Source of the DNA: Desulfobulbaceae bacterium BRH_c16a
GTDB lineage: Bacteria; Desulfobacterota; Desulfobulbia; Desulfobulbales; Desulfocapsaceae
Reading direction: 5' to 3'
Assembly (NCBI GenBank): GCA_000961725.1
Contig: LADS01000060.1
Location: 48,299 to 112,298, forward strand
Length of the DNA stretch: 64,000 nucleotides
A model generated the notes under the pieces. The model searched no databases. It saw nothing but the letters and a program-made list of their open reading frames with translations, and was not told the origin of the DNA. Both the position numbers and the translations under genes were made by a program. This document shows, in pieces, positions 54,498 through 62,773 of the stretch; positions within the stretch are counted from its first letter, which is position 1; each line of letters starts with the position of its first letter.

Positions 54498-54932
54498 ATG
54501 AATACACTACCCCTCACCGATCTCAGCCTGGAAGACCTGCTCCCGCATCGTGACAACATGATACTGGTCAGCGAGGTTCTTGAGGTCGACTGCAAACATG
54601 CCCTGACGACCTGCCGGGTGGATCCGCTTTGGCCGATGGCCGATGAAAAAGGAGTGCCCTCTTTGATTTTAGTGGAGTTGGCGGCGCAGACCGCGGGAGT
54701 ATGCAACGGCTGGGAAAGGATACAGACCAAGGGACGCGATTCGGATCCGACAGGATGGCTGGTAGGCATCAAAAAAGCCGATTTTTTTATCGAGTACCTG
54801 CCCTTCGGCGGCAGCATCGTATGCAGTGCGGAAAATATCAACAGTTTTGAGAATCTCCGGGAAGTGTTCTGTGAGCAACACCTGGACAATGCCCTGATCG
54901 GCAGAATCACTCTCCAGCTTTTCCAGGCATAA
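54498..54932 (+). CDS. ApeP-like hotdog dehydratase, rightward operon
   Basis: 144 residues from the ATG at 54498 (MNTLPLTDLSLEDLLPHRDNMILVSEV); an ATG eight codons earlier is possible. LLPHRDNMILVSEV and LVELAAQTAGVCNGWERI are the conserved blocks of the ApeP-like family, and HALTTCRVDPLWPM lines up with its strand 2. First gene of the rightward operon, four bases before fabG, so dehydratase and ketoreductase are made together. No good ribosome binding site is visible. Confidence 0.85.
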   Translation: MNTLPLTDLSLEDLLPHRDNMILVSEVLEVDCKHALTTCRVDPLWPMADEKGVPSLILVELAAQTAGVCNGWERIQTKGRDSDPTGWLVGIKKADFFIEYLPFGGSIVCSAENINSFENLREVFCEQHLDNALIGRITLQLFQA

Positions 54933-54935
54933 CAC

Positions 54936-55670
54936 ATGACAGAAAACGAACAGAAAATTGCCATAGTTACCGGTGGCAGCAAGGGAATCGGCAGGGCGAT
55001 CTGCGTCGAACTGGCGCAGCACGGATATTATCTGGTAATCAACTATAACAGTGATAAATCCGGGGCGGAACAGACCTTGGCCATGCTTCAACAAAACGGC
55101 GGCCGGGGCGAGGTGTATCAGTTCGATGTCAGGGACGGCAAAGCGACCGAAAAAGCGGTTGAGGACATTGCCGCACGATTCGGCCGGATCGACGCCCTGA
55201 TCAATAACGCCGGAATTATCGCCGACGGGTTGTTCATGATGATGCCGCCGGACAAGTGGCAGTCGGTGATCGATACCACCCTCACCGGCTTTTACAACAT
55301 GACCCGGCCGGTGATTGAGAAAATGGTGCGCAGGCGGAAAGGAGCCATCGTCTCCATATCATCCGCCAGCTCCATGATGGCCAACCGTGGCCAGGCCAAC
55401 TATTCGGCCGCCAAGGCAGGTCTCAACGCCGCCAGCAGATCCGTTGCCTCGGAGGTCGCGCGGCTCGGCATCCGCATGAATGTCGTGGCACCCGGTCTGA
55501 TTGACACCGACATGATTGAGGCAGCCCCGAAAGATCAGATCAAGGCGATGATTCCCATGGCCCGCATCGGCAGGCCGGATGAGGTTGCCAAGGTCGTTGG
55601 TTTTCTCTGCTCGGATGCAGCCTCGTATGTGACCGGTCAGGTAATTTCAGTAAATGGCGGGATGTTTTAG
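54936..55670 (+). CDS. fabG: 3-oxoacyl-ACP reductase
   Basis: 244 residues, classical short-chain dehydrogenase. NADPH motif TGGSKGIGR, NNAGIIADGL, and the Ser-Tyr-Lys catalytic set in SISSASSMMANRGQANYSAAKAG; closing VTGQVISVNGGMF is typical of FabG. It would reduce the 3-ketoacyl intermediates made by the KS-CLF. The stop codon TAG is the first part of repeat copy C, so the transcript enters a long hairpin immediately after translation ends, which may set transcript ratios with the genes beyond. Confidence 0.93.
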   Translation: MTENEQKIAIVTGGSKGIGRAICVELAQHGYYLVINYNSDKSGAEQTLAMLQQNGGRGEVYQFDVRDGKATEKAVEDIAARFGRIDALINNAGIIADGLFMMMPPDKWQSVIDTTLTGFYNMTRPVIEKMVRRRKGAIVSISSASSMMANRGQANYSAAKAGLNAASRSVASEVARLGIRMNVVAPGLIDTDMIEAAPKDQIKAMIPMARIGRPDEVAKVVGFLCSDAASYVTGQVISVNGGMF

Positions 55671-55740
55671 TACCTTACAGATTGTTTTCTTTACAAGAAA
55701 ACAATCTGTCTCAAGGTACTTATACCCCCTTGTGGGGTGT
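55669..55740 (+). repeat. Dispersed palindromic repeat, copy C
   Basis: AGTACCTTACAGATTGTTTTCTT and AAGAAAACAATCTGT form the inner stem, with the outer AGTACCTT/AAGGTACT pairing across a CTC bulge; TATACCCCCTTGTGGGGTGT follows. Same orientation as copy A and inverted relative to copy B. It overlaps the fabG stop codon and precedes the radical SAM gene by 75 bases, so it could be a partial terminator within the operon. Confidence 0.9.
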
Positions 55741-55814
55741 TAACTCTAGAACTGGGCGACGCCCCCGGTCGAACAGATTGTCCCGCCCGCATCTTTTTTT
55801 AACAAGCAACACAC

Positions 55815-57092
55815 ATGAAATTTAAACTCATCTATCCCAAATGGACCAAGCTGGACAGGCAGACCGAGTTTCATCTGCCGCCCCATGGCCCGGTCGTCTT
55901 TGCCGCCACCCTCCCCGACTATGTCGACATCGATTTTGTCGATGAGAATCTGCAAGCCATCGATTTTGACGAGGCCGTAGATTTTGTCGGCATCTCGATG
56001 ATGCTCACCATCCAGGTCAAAAGAGGCTGGGAGATCGCCGATATATATCGTAAAAAAGGCATAAAGGTCATCTTTGGCGGTATCGCCACCATGCTTCATG
56101 CCGAAGAGACCATGACCCATGCCGACGCGGTTTTTCTCGGTGAAGCCGAAGGCCGGATGGAACAGGTTCTCGCCGATTTCAGACAGAATAAGCTGAAGCC
56201 CTGCTACGATTTTATCGACAACCGCCCGGATATTGCCCTGGTCGGTCCGGCCCGCCGGGATATCCTCAACCGAAAACTCTACAACCATAAAGGCGTGCAG
56301 ATGGTCGATCTGGTGCATGCTTCTCGTGGCTGCCGCTTCAATTGCTACCCTTGTGCCGTATCGTATCTGGGGGGCAGAGTGTTTCGCCCGCGACCCATCG
56401 ATAAGGCGATAGCCGAGATGGCCGGGATCGACAATAACCGGCTGTTCATTGTCGATAATTCCCTGGCCCAGGATACCAAATGGGAAATGGAGCTGTTTCG
56501 GGAGATGATTCCGCTGAAAAAAAAGTGGTGTTCCCATCCCATTGAAGACAAGCCGGAGGTGCTCGACCTGGCCGCCCGGGCCGGGGCCTGGTATGTCTAT
56601 CAGGCAATCTTCGACACCTCCGACTACATTAAGGAAAGGGTCAAACGCTACCATGACCATGGAATCGGCGTGGAAGGCACTATTCTGCTCGGCCTCGACG
56701 ACCATACCGAAGATTTCATCAAGCGCCTCATCGATTTTTTGCTTGAGATAGAACTCGATCTTGCCGAATTTACCGTCCTTACGCCATTTCCCCATACCAA
56801 GGCCTATACCGACCTGAAAAAAGAAAACCGTATCCTCTCCAGTGACTGGAATGATTTTTCCGCCGACCAGGTGGTGTTTCAGCCGAAGAACATGAGCCCC
56901 GAGAAACTCCAGACACTGCTCGATTACGCCTGGAACACCTTTTATCACGATGAACCGCAACGGATAAAAATGGCCAAGCTGTTCAAGCAGGTGGTAAAAA
57001 AAGAAATGGCGGACGATACCTTCAAGCCGCGCGACAGAAGCCTTGTCGGACAATCATTCGGCAGGACGGCCACACGGGAAGATGATCGCTGA
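55815..57092 (+). CDS. B12-type radical SAM enzyme (operon 2)
   Basis: 425 residues. N-terminal vitamin-B12-binding-like domain (MKFKLIYPKWTKLDRQTEFHLPPHGPVVFAATLPDY...VIFGGIATMLHAEETM), then the radical SAM core with SRGCRFNCYPC, i.e. Cx3Cx2C for the [4Fe-4S]. NSLAQDTKWEMELFREMIP and FTVLTPFPHTKAY complete the barrel and tail. It is shorter and unlike the enzyme at 45.8 kb, so the two probably catalyse different steps. It falls after repeat C and overlaps the AMP-ligase start, so it belongs to the rightward biosynthetic operon. Substrate unknown; methylation or ring/C-C bond formation on the acyl chain is plausible. Confidence 0.9.
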   Translation: MKFKLIYPKWTKLDRQTEFHLPPHGPVVFAATLPDYVDIDFVDENLQAIDFDEAVDFVGISMMLTIQVKRGWEIADIYRKKGIKVIFGGIATMLHAEETMTHADAVFLGEAEGRMEQVLADFRQNKLKPCYDFIDNRPDIALVGPARRDILNRKLYNHKGVQMVDLVHASRGCRFNCYPCAVSYLGGRVFRPRPIDKAIAEMAGIDNNRLFIVDNSLAQDTKWEMELFREMIPLKKKWCSHPIEDKPEVLDLAARAGAWYVYQAIFDTSDYIKERVKRYHDHGIGVEGTILLGLDDHTEDFIKRLIDFLLEIELDLAEFTVLTPFPHTKAYTDLKKENRILSSDWNDFSADQVVFQPKNMSPEKLQTLLDYAWNTFYHDEPQRIKMAKLFKQVVKKEMADDTFKPRDRSLVGQSFGRTATREDDR

Positions 57093-58437
57093 TTTTTCGA
57101 CAGACATGAAAAGAGCCATGGACGATCTGCTGCATGGACCAAAATTCCCGAACAAGGATTTTGTGCCCGGCGTCACCTTTGGCGAAGTCTATAGAATGGC
57201 AGCGTGGCTGCGTGCAGCCTTGGCCGAGGCGCCACCGGAAGCGGTTGTCTGCCTGGCTGCCGACAGCAAGGCGATCATGGCGGCGGCGCTTTTGGCCTCG
57301 CTTGCAGGCGGCCCGGCCCTTTTACTCCCCTATGCTTTTTCGGCAAAAGCCCTTCTGCAGCTGCAAGAGACCACCGGCTTCACCACCGCCATTGCCGATA
57401 CCGCCAGAGATTTCCCTGACGGAACACAGGTTATTTGTCCGCAATCGGCCGGATCAGCCCAAATCCCGGTCGGCCCGGCGGCCCTCCCGCAAGCCGAATT
57501 GCTGAAGATTTTTACCGGCGGTTCCACCGGAACGCCGCAGCTCTGGTCGAAAACAGCGGAGAATATCTTCAGCGAAGGGTTTTTCCTGGCAAGGCGCTAT
57601 GAAGTGACGGAGCGGGATTGCATTCTTGCCACCATTCCGCCCTACCATATCTATGGTTTTCTTTTCTCCGTTGTTCTGCCGCTTGTTTCTTCGGCGACCG
57701 TGATCAGCGAAACGCCATCCTTTCCAAACGAAATTGTCAGTGTGGCAAAAGATCGCGAGGTTACGCTTCTGGCCAGTGTTCCCGTGCATTACCGGGTGTT
57801 GCGGGATAAAAAAATGGCCCTTCGTCTGGCCTTTTCTTCCGCCGGCATGCTCGACCGGGAAGACAACGAAGAATTCTGCCGGCAAAATACGGCCGGCGTG
57901 GTGGAGGTCTACGGTTCCACAGAAACGGGCGGCATTGCGACGCGCAACAGATCGCTTGGCGAAGAGTATTTCACTCCCTTTCCGACGATCGACTGGAAGA
58001 TCGTCGAAGAGCGCCTGGCCGTGCACTCACCCTATGTTTCGCCCGATCTACCCGTCGATGCAGCAGGTTTCTTTACTGCGGGCGACCGGGTGGAAGCCAG
58101 AGGGACCGGTCGATTTTCCCTCAAAGGCCGGGCTGATACCGTAACTAAAGTGGGCGGCAAGCGGGTCGATCTCGAAGAAATCAACCTTCTCATCAAAAAT
58201 GATTCCGGGGTAACCGACTGTGTGGTCATGGCCCTTCCCGAAGCGGGAGGCCGCGGGCACCGGATCGGTGCGTTGATTCAGGGAGAAACGGTTGACACAA
58301 CCACGATTCAAAAAATGCTGGCCGAGTCACTTGAACCATACGCCCTGCCCCGGCGGATCAAAAAAGTCGATCGGATTCCAGTGACCACAAACGGCAAATA
58401 CGACTGGAGTGCCATAGTCCGGCTGCTTGAAAAATGA
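57082..58437 (+). CDS. AMP-dependent acyl/aryl ligase of the APE-like cluster
   Basis: 451 residues from the ATG at 57082, overlapping the radical SAM stop; a TTG 13 codons earlier is unlikely. ANL-superfamily motifs are the phosphate loop FTGGSTGTPQLW, HIYGF, EVYGSTETGG, FTAGDRVEARGTGRFSLKGRADTVTKVGGKRVDL and the late Lys in TTNGKYDW. Overall short for an acyl-CoA synthetase and like the AMP-ligases of APE clusters, which load a starter acid onto the ACP. The substrate could be an aryl or fatty acid. Its end overlaps the FakA-FakB gene by ATGA. Confidence 0.9.
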   Translation: MIADFSTDMKRAMDDLLHGPKFPNKDFVPGVTFGEVYRMAAWLRAALAEAPPEAVVCLAADSKAIMAAALLASLAGGPALLLPYAFSAKALLQLQETTGFTTAIADTARDFPDGTQVICPQSAGSAQIPVGPAALPQAELLKIFTGGSTGTPQLWSKTAENIFSEGFFLARRYEVTERDCILATIPPYHIYGFLFSVVLPLVSSATVISETPSFPNEIVSVAKDREVTLLASVPVHYRVLRDKKMALRLAFSSAGMLDREDNEEFCRQNTAGVVEVYGSTETGGIATRNRSLGEEYFTPFPTIDWKIVEERLAVHSPYVSPDLPVDAAGFFTAGDRVEARGTGRFSLKGRADTVTKVGGKRVDLEEINLLIKNDSGVTDCVVMALPEAGGRGHRIGALIQGETVDTTTIQKMLAESLEPYALPRRIKKVDRIPVTTNGKYDWSAIVRLLEK

Positions 58438-60185
58438 GCGATCTTCGCAACAGCTTTGCCACCGGCTATGCGTGCCTTGCAGCCTCGGCCGATCTTGTCG
58501 ATCGGATCAACGTCTTTCCGGTGGCCGACGGGGATACCGGCACCAATCTGCGCATCAGCCTCGCTCCGCTGCGTAATCTTGAGGGAGACGGGGAGACCGC
58601 CCGCAAAGTGCTCGCACGCTGTGCCACCGGCAACTCCGGCAACATTGCCGCGGCTTTTTTCGGCGAATTCTGCCAGTCGGAAAATTTTGCCGATCTGGCA
58701 GAAACCGCAGCACGTGGCCGGAAAAAGGCCTGGCAGGCTATCGCCGGCCCGTGTGCGGGTACCATGCTCACGGTTTTTGACAGCCTTGCCTCGACTCTCG
58801 CGTCGCATGGCGAAGCGGCAACAGTATATTCCCCGCTGAGCCTCGAATTGCAAAAGGCGGTACGCGACACAATGCAGCTCCTGCCCGATCTTACAAGGGC
58901 AGGCGTTGTCGATTCCGGCGCTCTGGCCATGTATGTTTTTTTTGACGGGTTCTTCAGGCACCTCACCCGGCAAAACGACAAGCCCAGCTCCATCTTCGAT
59001 CTTTTTGCCGGCAGTCTTGCCATCAGCAGTTCCTTCCGGCCTGAAGTCACCAACTCCTATTGTGTCGATGTTGTCATGCAAATGGCGGAAAAACCGGCTG
59101 CTTCAGACGGCGAACCGGACGAGCAACAGACCACAATCAGAGACCGCCTGGCCGAGCTGGGAGAAAGCGTGGTCGTAGTCCAAAACGATTCCTTGCTCAA
59201 GATTCACATCCATACTCCGGATCCCGGCCGACTGCGGGGCCAACTGGGCTCGTTTGGCGATATCGTCGGGTGGTCCGATGAGGCAATCGACCAGGGAGGT
59301 GTCCAGCCATTCTCCGTCTCACCTGAAAATTCACCTCTCCACATAGTGACCGATGCAGCCGGCTCGCTGACCAGGGAGATGGCCCGGCGCCACGGCATCA
59401 CCCTGCTTGACAGCTACATCATAATCGGCGACGATTCCAGGCCCGAAAGTCTGTACACCTCGAAACAGATCTACCCTTTGATGCGCAAGGGTGGCAAGAT
59501 AACAACCGCTCAGGCATCGTCCTTTGAGCGCCATCAGCACTATCAGAGTATATGTCGGCAGTTTGGCCCGACGCTCTATCTCTGCGTCGGCTCAGCCTTT
59601 ACCGGCAATTACGATACCGCCATGGCCTGGAAGAAGGAAAACGACCGGGACGAGTCATTCACGGTTATCGATACCGGAGCGGCATCGGGACGGCTTGCCC
59701 TCATCGCCCTGCTTACGGCCCGGCAGGCAGAAAATGTCGGAACTGCGGCAGAGGTTATTGATTTTGCGCAAAATATTATCGCAGAGTGCGAGGAATTCGT
59801 CTTTATCAATGAACTGAAGTATCTGGTGGCCGGCGGCCGGGTATCGAAAGCAGGCGGATTCTTCGGCGACCTGCTGTACATGAAACCGGTCATCAGTCCA
59901 ACAAGCGACGGAGTGAAAAAGATCGGCGTGGTCCACAGCGCAAAAGGTCAGCTGGCCTTTGCCATGGAAAAGCTGAGGGAGCGCTATGATTCATCTTCCG
60001 CGCCTGTGATAATGCTGCAGTATTCCGACAACCATGACTGGGTGGCAGGAGTCGTGCAACAGCAGGTGAGCGCGCTTCTGCCCGAAGCGGAAATCCTGCT
60101 CACCCCTCTGTCACTGACCTCCGGGGTCCACATGGGACCCGGCACATGGTCGATGGCCTTCGCATCTCCCGGACTTTGCCGATGA
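58434..60185 (+). CDS. Fatty-acid kinase FakA fused to a DegV/FakB fatty-acid-binding domain
   Basis: 583 residues. DhaL-type kinase domain (1-~190): DRINVFPVADGDTGTNL supplies the nucleotide/metal Asp cluster (residues ~32-38), ATGNSGNIAAAFFGEF and GVVDSGALAMY. FakA middle domain (~200-290): NSYCVDVVMQM, RLAELGESVVVVQNDSLLKIHIHTPDPGRL. DegV fold (~300-583): LHIVTDAAGSLT, ITTAQASSFE, LCVGSAFTGNYDTA, ELKYLVAGGRVSKAGGFFGDLLYMKPVI. In Firmicutes FakA and FakB are separate and phosphorylate fatty acids to acyl-phosphate (known). A single-chain version inside a lipid cluster suggests acyl-phosphate chemistry on its product or precursor. ATGA overlaps join it to both neighbours. Confidence 0.9.
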   Translation: MSDLRNSFATGYACLAASADLVDRINVFPVADGDTGTNLRISLAPLRNLEGDGETARKVLARCATGNSGNIAAAFFGEFCQSENFADLAETAARGRKKAWQAIAGPCAGTMLTVFDSLASTLASHGEAATVYSPLSLELQKAVRDTMQLLPDLTRAGVVDSGALAMYVFFDGFFRHLTRQNDKPSSIFDLFAGSLAISSSFRPEVTNSYCVDVVMQMAEKPAASDGEPDEQQTTIRDRLAELGESVVVVQNDSLLKIHIHTPDPGRLRGQLGSFGDIVGWSDEAIDQGGVQPFSVSPENSPLHIVTDAAGSLTREMARRHGITLLDSYIIIGDDSRPESLYTSKQIYPLMRKGGKITTAQASSFERHQHYQSICRQFGPTLYLCVGSAFTGNYDTAMAWKKENDRDESFTVIDTGAASGRLALIALLTARQAENVGTAAEVIDFAQNIIAECEEFVFINELKYLVAGGRVSKAGGFFGDLLYMKPVISPTSDGVKKIGVVHSAKGQLAFAMEKLRERYDSSSAPVIMLQYSDNHDWVAGVVQQQVSALLPEAEILLTPLSLTSGVHMGPGTWSMAFASPGLCR

Positions 60186-60889
60186 ACATGAAACCTGCCG
60201 TCATTATTCCTGTCTACAACCACAGCCTGCAGATCGGCGAGGTTATCCGGCAGGCTCGGAAGCTTGGTCTGCCGGTTTTTGTCGTGGACGACGGTTCTAC
60301 AGATTCCACCGGCGAGATCATCGGCACAATCGACGGAATTACCGTCCTGCGCCATAGCGAGAACACAGGCAAGGGCGCTGCCATTCTCACCGGTTTTGCC
60401 GCGGCAATTAAACATGATTGTAATTGGGCGATCACCCTGGACGGAGACGGTCAGCATAATCCCGAGGATTCAAGGGAACTGCTTAACGCCGTCGAAGACG
60501 GTGAGCGATGCATTGTCATCGGCAAACGTCAGGGCATGAACGATGTAAACGTGCCGTGGACCAGCAAATTCGGGCGGATGTTTTCCAACTTCTGGATATG
60601 GGTTGCCGGGGGACCTTTGGTTGAGGATTCCCAGTCGGGATTCAGACTCTATCCCCTTCCCGAAGCCCTGCAGCTTGCGACAAAGGCCAGGCGCTATCAG
60701 TTTGAAGTCGAAATACTGGTCAAAGCCCAACGGCAGGGAATCCCCACCAAGGAAGCGCCGGTTCGGGTGATCTACCAGGCCAAAGGGGAGCGAGTCAGCC
60801 ACTTTCGCCCCTGGCTCGATTTCATGCGTAACTCGGTGACCTTCAACAGGCTCATCTGGGCTCGGCTGTTTTCAATGTTCCGCCCATGA
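60182..60889 (+). CDS. GT2 family glycosyltransferase
   Basis: 235 residues from the ATG at 60182, overlapping the preceding stop. GT-A fold: VIIPVYNHSLQIGEVIRQARKLGLPVFVVDDGSTDSTG, GKGAAILTGFAAAI, TLDGDGQHNPED (DxD-like metal motif) and VKAQRQGIPTKEAPVRVIY. Similar to dolichyl/polyprenyl-phosphate mannosyl- or glucosyl-transferases and to the glycosyltransferase found in aryl-polyene clusters. No membrane helices. It may attach a sugar to the lipid-linked product at the cytoplasmic face. Confidence 0.88.
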   Translation: MNMKPAVIIPVYNHSLQIGEVIRQARKLGLPVFVVDDGSTDSTGEIIGTIDGITVLRHSENTGKGAAILTGFAAAIKHDCNWAITLDGDGQHNPEDSRELLNAVEDGERCIVIGKRQGMNDVNVPWTSKFGRMFSNFWIWVAGGPLVEDSQSGFRLYPLPEALQLATKARRYQFEVEILVKAQRQGIPTKEAPVRVIYQAKGERVSHFRPWLDFMRNSVTFNRLIWARLFSMFRP

Positions 60890-61758
60890 ACGGCTTCTGG
60901 TTCAAACTGCTTGTACGGGTCGCCAATCTGTGTGGCCCATGGTTGTTTGTCGTCGTCTCCCGGATTATCGCAACCGGATATTTTGTGTTTTCATGGCGCC
61001 GCGTGGCCGAGAGTTGTCTTTTCTATGCCGCCCTCTATCCGGAAAAGGGAAGACTCTTCAATCTCTGGTGCACCTTCAAGCAATACCAGAATTTTACCAC
61101 CATCCATTTCGACAGATTCCTTGAGGCTCAGGCAAAATCGGCGAGCTACACAGCGGTTGGCTGGGAAAAGCTGGAAGAAGTCATTGGCGGGCAAGGCGGC
61201 ATTCTTCTTATGTCCCACCTGGGAAACTGGGAAATGGCCGCGACCCTGCTGAAAAAAAAGCGGGAAGACCTTCAGCTTCTGCTCTATATGGGAGTAAAGG
61301 AGAAAGAAGGGGTCGAACGAATGCAGAAGGATGATCTGCGCCGCTCCGGAGTAACCATCATCGGTATCGACAAGGAAAACAACTCACCCTTTTCCGCAGT
61401 CGCCGGAATCAACTTCTTACGCTCGGGAGGTTTGGTATCGATGGCCGGAGATATAGTCTGGCGAAGCAATCAACGCAAGGTACGTGTCACCTTCCTGGGT
61501 TATGATGCCTATCTCCCCGAAGCCCCCTTTGTTTTCAGCCTCGTATCCGGCGCGCCGCTGTTTGTCTTTTTCGCCTTCCGCACCGGCAGAAACACCTACC
61601 ATTTCACCCTCTCCGACCCCATCCCCATCCAGCCCAAATCCCGCAGCGACAGGGCCGCCGCCATCTCCCAAGCAGCGCAGCAATATGCAGGTCTGCTGGA
61701 GGAATCACTACGGCAACATCCTTCTGAATGGTATCATTTCGACCGCTTCATCCATTGA
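60886..61758 (+). CDS. LpxL/HtrB-like acyltransferase
   Basis: 290 residues. N-terminal helix (GPWLFVVVSRIIATGYFVFSWRR), active-site HxxxxE motif in MSHLGNWEMAATLL, SMAGDIVWRSNQRKVRVTFLG and FAFRTGRNTYHFTLSDPIPIQPKSRSD typical of lipid A lauroyl-type acyltransferases. It would transfer an acyl group to a sugar or lipid, the final step in making an outer-membrane-anchored product. It overlaps the GT gene by four bases and is the last gene of the rightward operon. Confidence 0.9.
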   Translation: MNGFWFKLLVRVANLCGPWLFVVVSRIIATGYFVFSWRRVAESCLFYAALYPEKGRLFNLWCTFKQYQNFTTIHFDRFLEAQAKSASYTAVGWEKLEEVIGGQGGILLMSHLGNWEMAATLLKKKREDLQLLLYMGVKEKEGVERMQKDDLRRSGVTIIGIDKENNSPFSAVAGINFLRSGGLVSMAGDIVWRSNQRKVRVTFLGYDAYLPEAPFVFSLVSGAPLFVFFAFRTGRNTYHFTLSDPIPIQPKSRSDRAAAISQAAQQYAGLLEESLRQHPSEWYHFDRFIH

Positions 61759-62261
61759 CGACTTACATTTTTCCAGATCTTTCCGCACGACAACTCTCTT
61801 CCTCCCCTCCTTCCCCTTAGAAATCTCACAAAAACCTCACAGCACAACTATTGAAGATCACAACTATAATCAGAGAAGATTTGTTATTTCTGACTTATTG
61901 CTCCATCCGTCTAACAGTCGATATTCCCGAAAAGCGGCAAAATCACAGCTATAAAATCCATTTTAAAGATGATTTTTCCAATTGAAAATAAGTAATCTCT
62001 CCTGTTATACGGCAGCATGTTAACATGCCTATTAGCCCAAAAAGCCGCATAGCTCACCCCTAACTGTTTTTGCTTGTAAGAAGTGGAATTCTCACTTAGT
62101 ATGAGCATAACATCTTACATTCCTAGTACATATGGATTACAGATGAGCAGACGCAAAGAAAAAATGAACATGAATGCAGGAAGAAAATGACTATCGCAGA
62201 TGGGAATTTGTATCAAAATTGAGTATTTTCTTCCTGAAATGGTGATGCAGGCTAATAATAG
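61759..62261. other. Gene-free stretch between the biosynthetic locus and the cassette array
   Basis: 503 bases of AT-rich DNA with no supported gene. The only structure seen is a perfect 12-base inverted repeat CAGGAAGAAAAT (62177-62188) / ATTTTCTTCCTG (62225-62236), which lacks GTT core sites and so is not a clear attC. The stretch ends with GTTCGGC at 62261-62267, the first cassette junction; no integrase gene is present. Confidence 0.55.
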
Positions 62262-62275
62262 TTCGGCATAAAAAC

Positions 62276-62644
62276 ATGAAGAAAAAACGAAATAAATTTC
62301 CTAAAAATAAAATATCTGAGGCATTCCTTCAATATTCTATGCCATTGATTGATTCTTTGGGTGAAAGCCCAACGCAAAACCAGATCGAAAAAATTCTTCA
62401 ACTCACTTATAGTGTTTGGAATTCGACGGTTTTAGACGAAGTCAGGAATAATAGCAGTAATATTGATATGCTTAAGAAATTGTTAAATAATGATTTTGAA
62501 GGTCTGGCCATATTAGAAGAACTGATTTCAAGGAAAAGAACATTGTTTTCAAATGATTTAAGGTTAATAGGCGAATACAGTCTCAGAAAAGAAGATGAAG
62601 AATGGCGAATTAGAGTAGAAGCGAGAGACCCATTCACAATATAA
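62276..62644 (+). CDS. Hypothetical protein of integron cassette 1
   Basis: 122 residues (MKKKRNKFPKNKISEAFLQYSMPLIDSLGESPTQ), basic N-terminus then helical (LQLTYSVWNSTVLDEVRNNSSNIDMLKKLLNNDFEGLAILEELISRKRTLFSNDLRLIGEYSL). Codon use is markedly AT-rich compared with the ~55% GC genes to the left. The gene fills a cassette of 452 bases (62262-62713) running from the G^TTCGGC junction to the next. No family named with confidence; the gene type (small, soluble, unknown) is usual for environmental cassettes. Confidence 0.75.
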   Translation: MKKKRNKFPKNKISEAFLQYSMPLIDSLGESPTQNQIEKILQLTYSVWNSTVLDEVRNNSSNIDMLKKLLNNDFEGLAILEELISRKRTLFSNDLRLIGEYSLRKEDEEWRIRVEARDPFTI

Positions 62645-62654
62645 ATGAATTGTA

Positions 62655-62719
62655 GCCGAACAAAACGTTCCTGCTGAAGCCGCAAAGAGCGCGACTCCAG
62701 CAGAACTTCAACGTTAACT
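62655..62719 (+). mobile_element. attC site 1
   Basis: 65 bases from GCCGAAC (62655-62661) to GTTAACT (62713-62719). GCCGAAC is the exact complement of the cassette's own first bases GTTCGGC (62261-62267), as attC rules demand. Stem GTTC-CTGCTG against CAGCAGAAC has one extrahelical C. The spacers AAAACG and TTCAAC are unpaired. The cut would fall after the G of GTTAACT. Confidence 0.88.
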
Positions 62720-62773
62720 TTATATATGCCTGATGGCATATCAGCGATATAAAATGTGCATGGAGATGTTTTA

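Noticed and set aside
55746..57053. 435-codon reverse frame opposite the second radical SAM gene
   Set aside because: The + strand carries the CxxxCxxC motif and conserved fold; the reverse frame has no family features.
62177..62236. 12-base inverted repeat as an attI or a further attC
   Set aside because: No GTT-type core sites at the ends, and 24 bases separate it from the GTTCGGC junction, which does not fit attC geometry.
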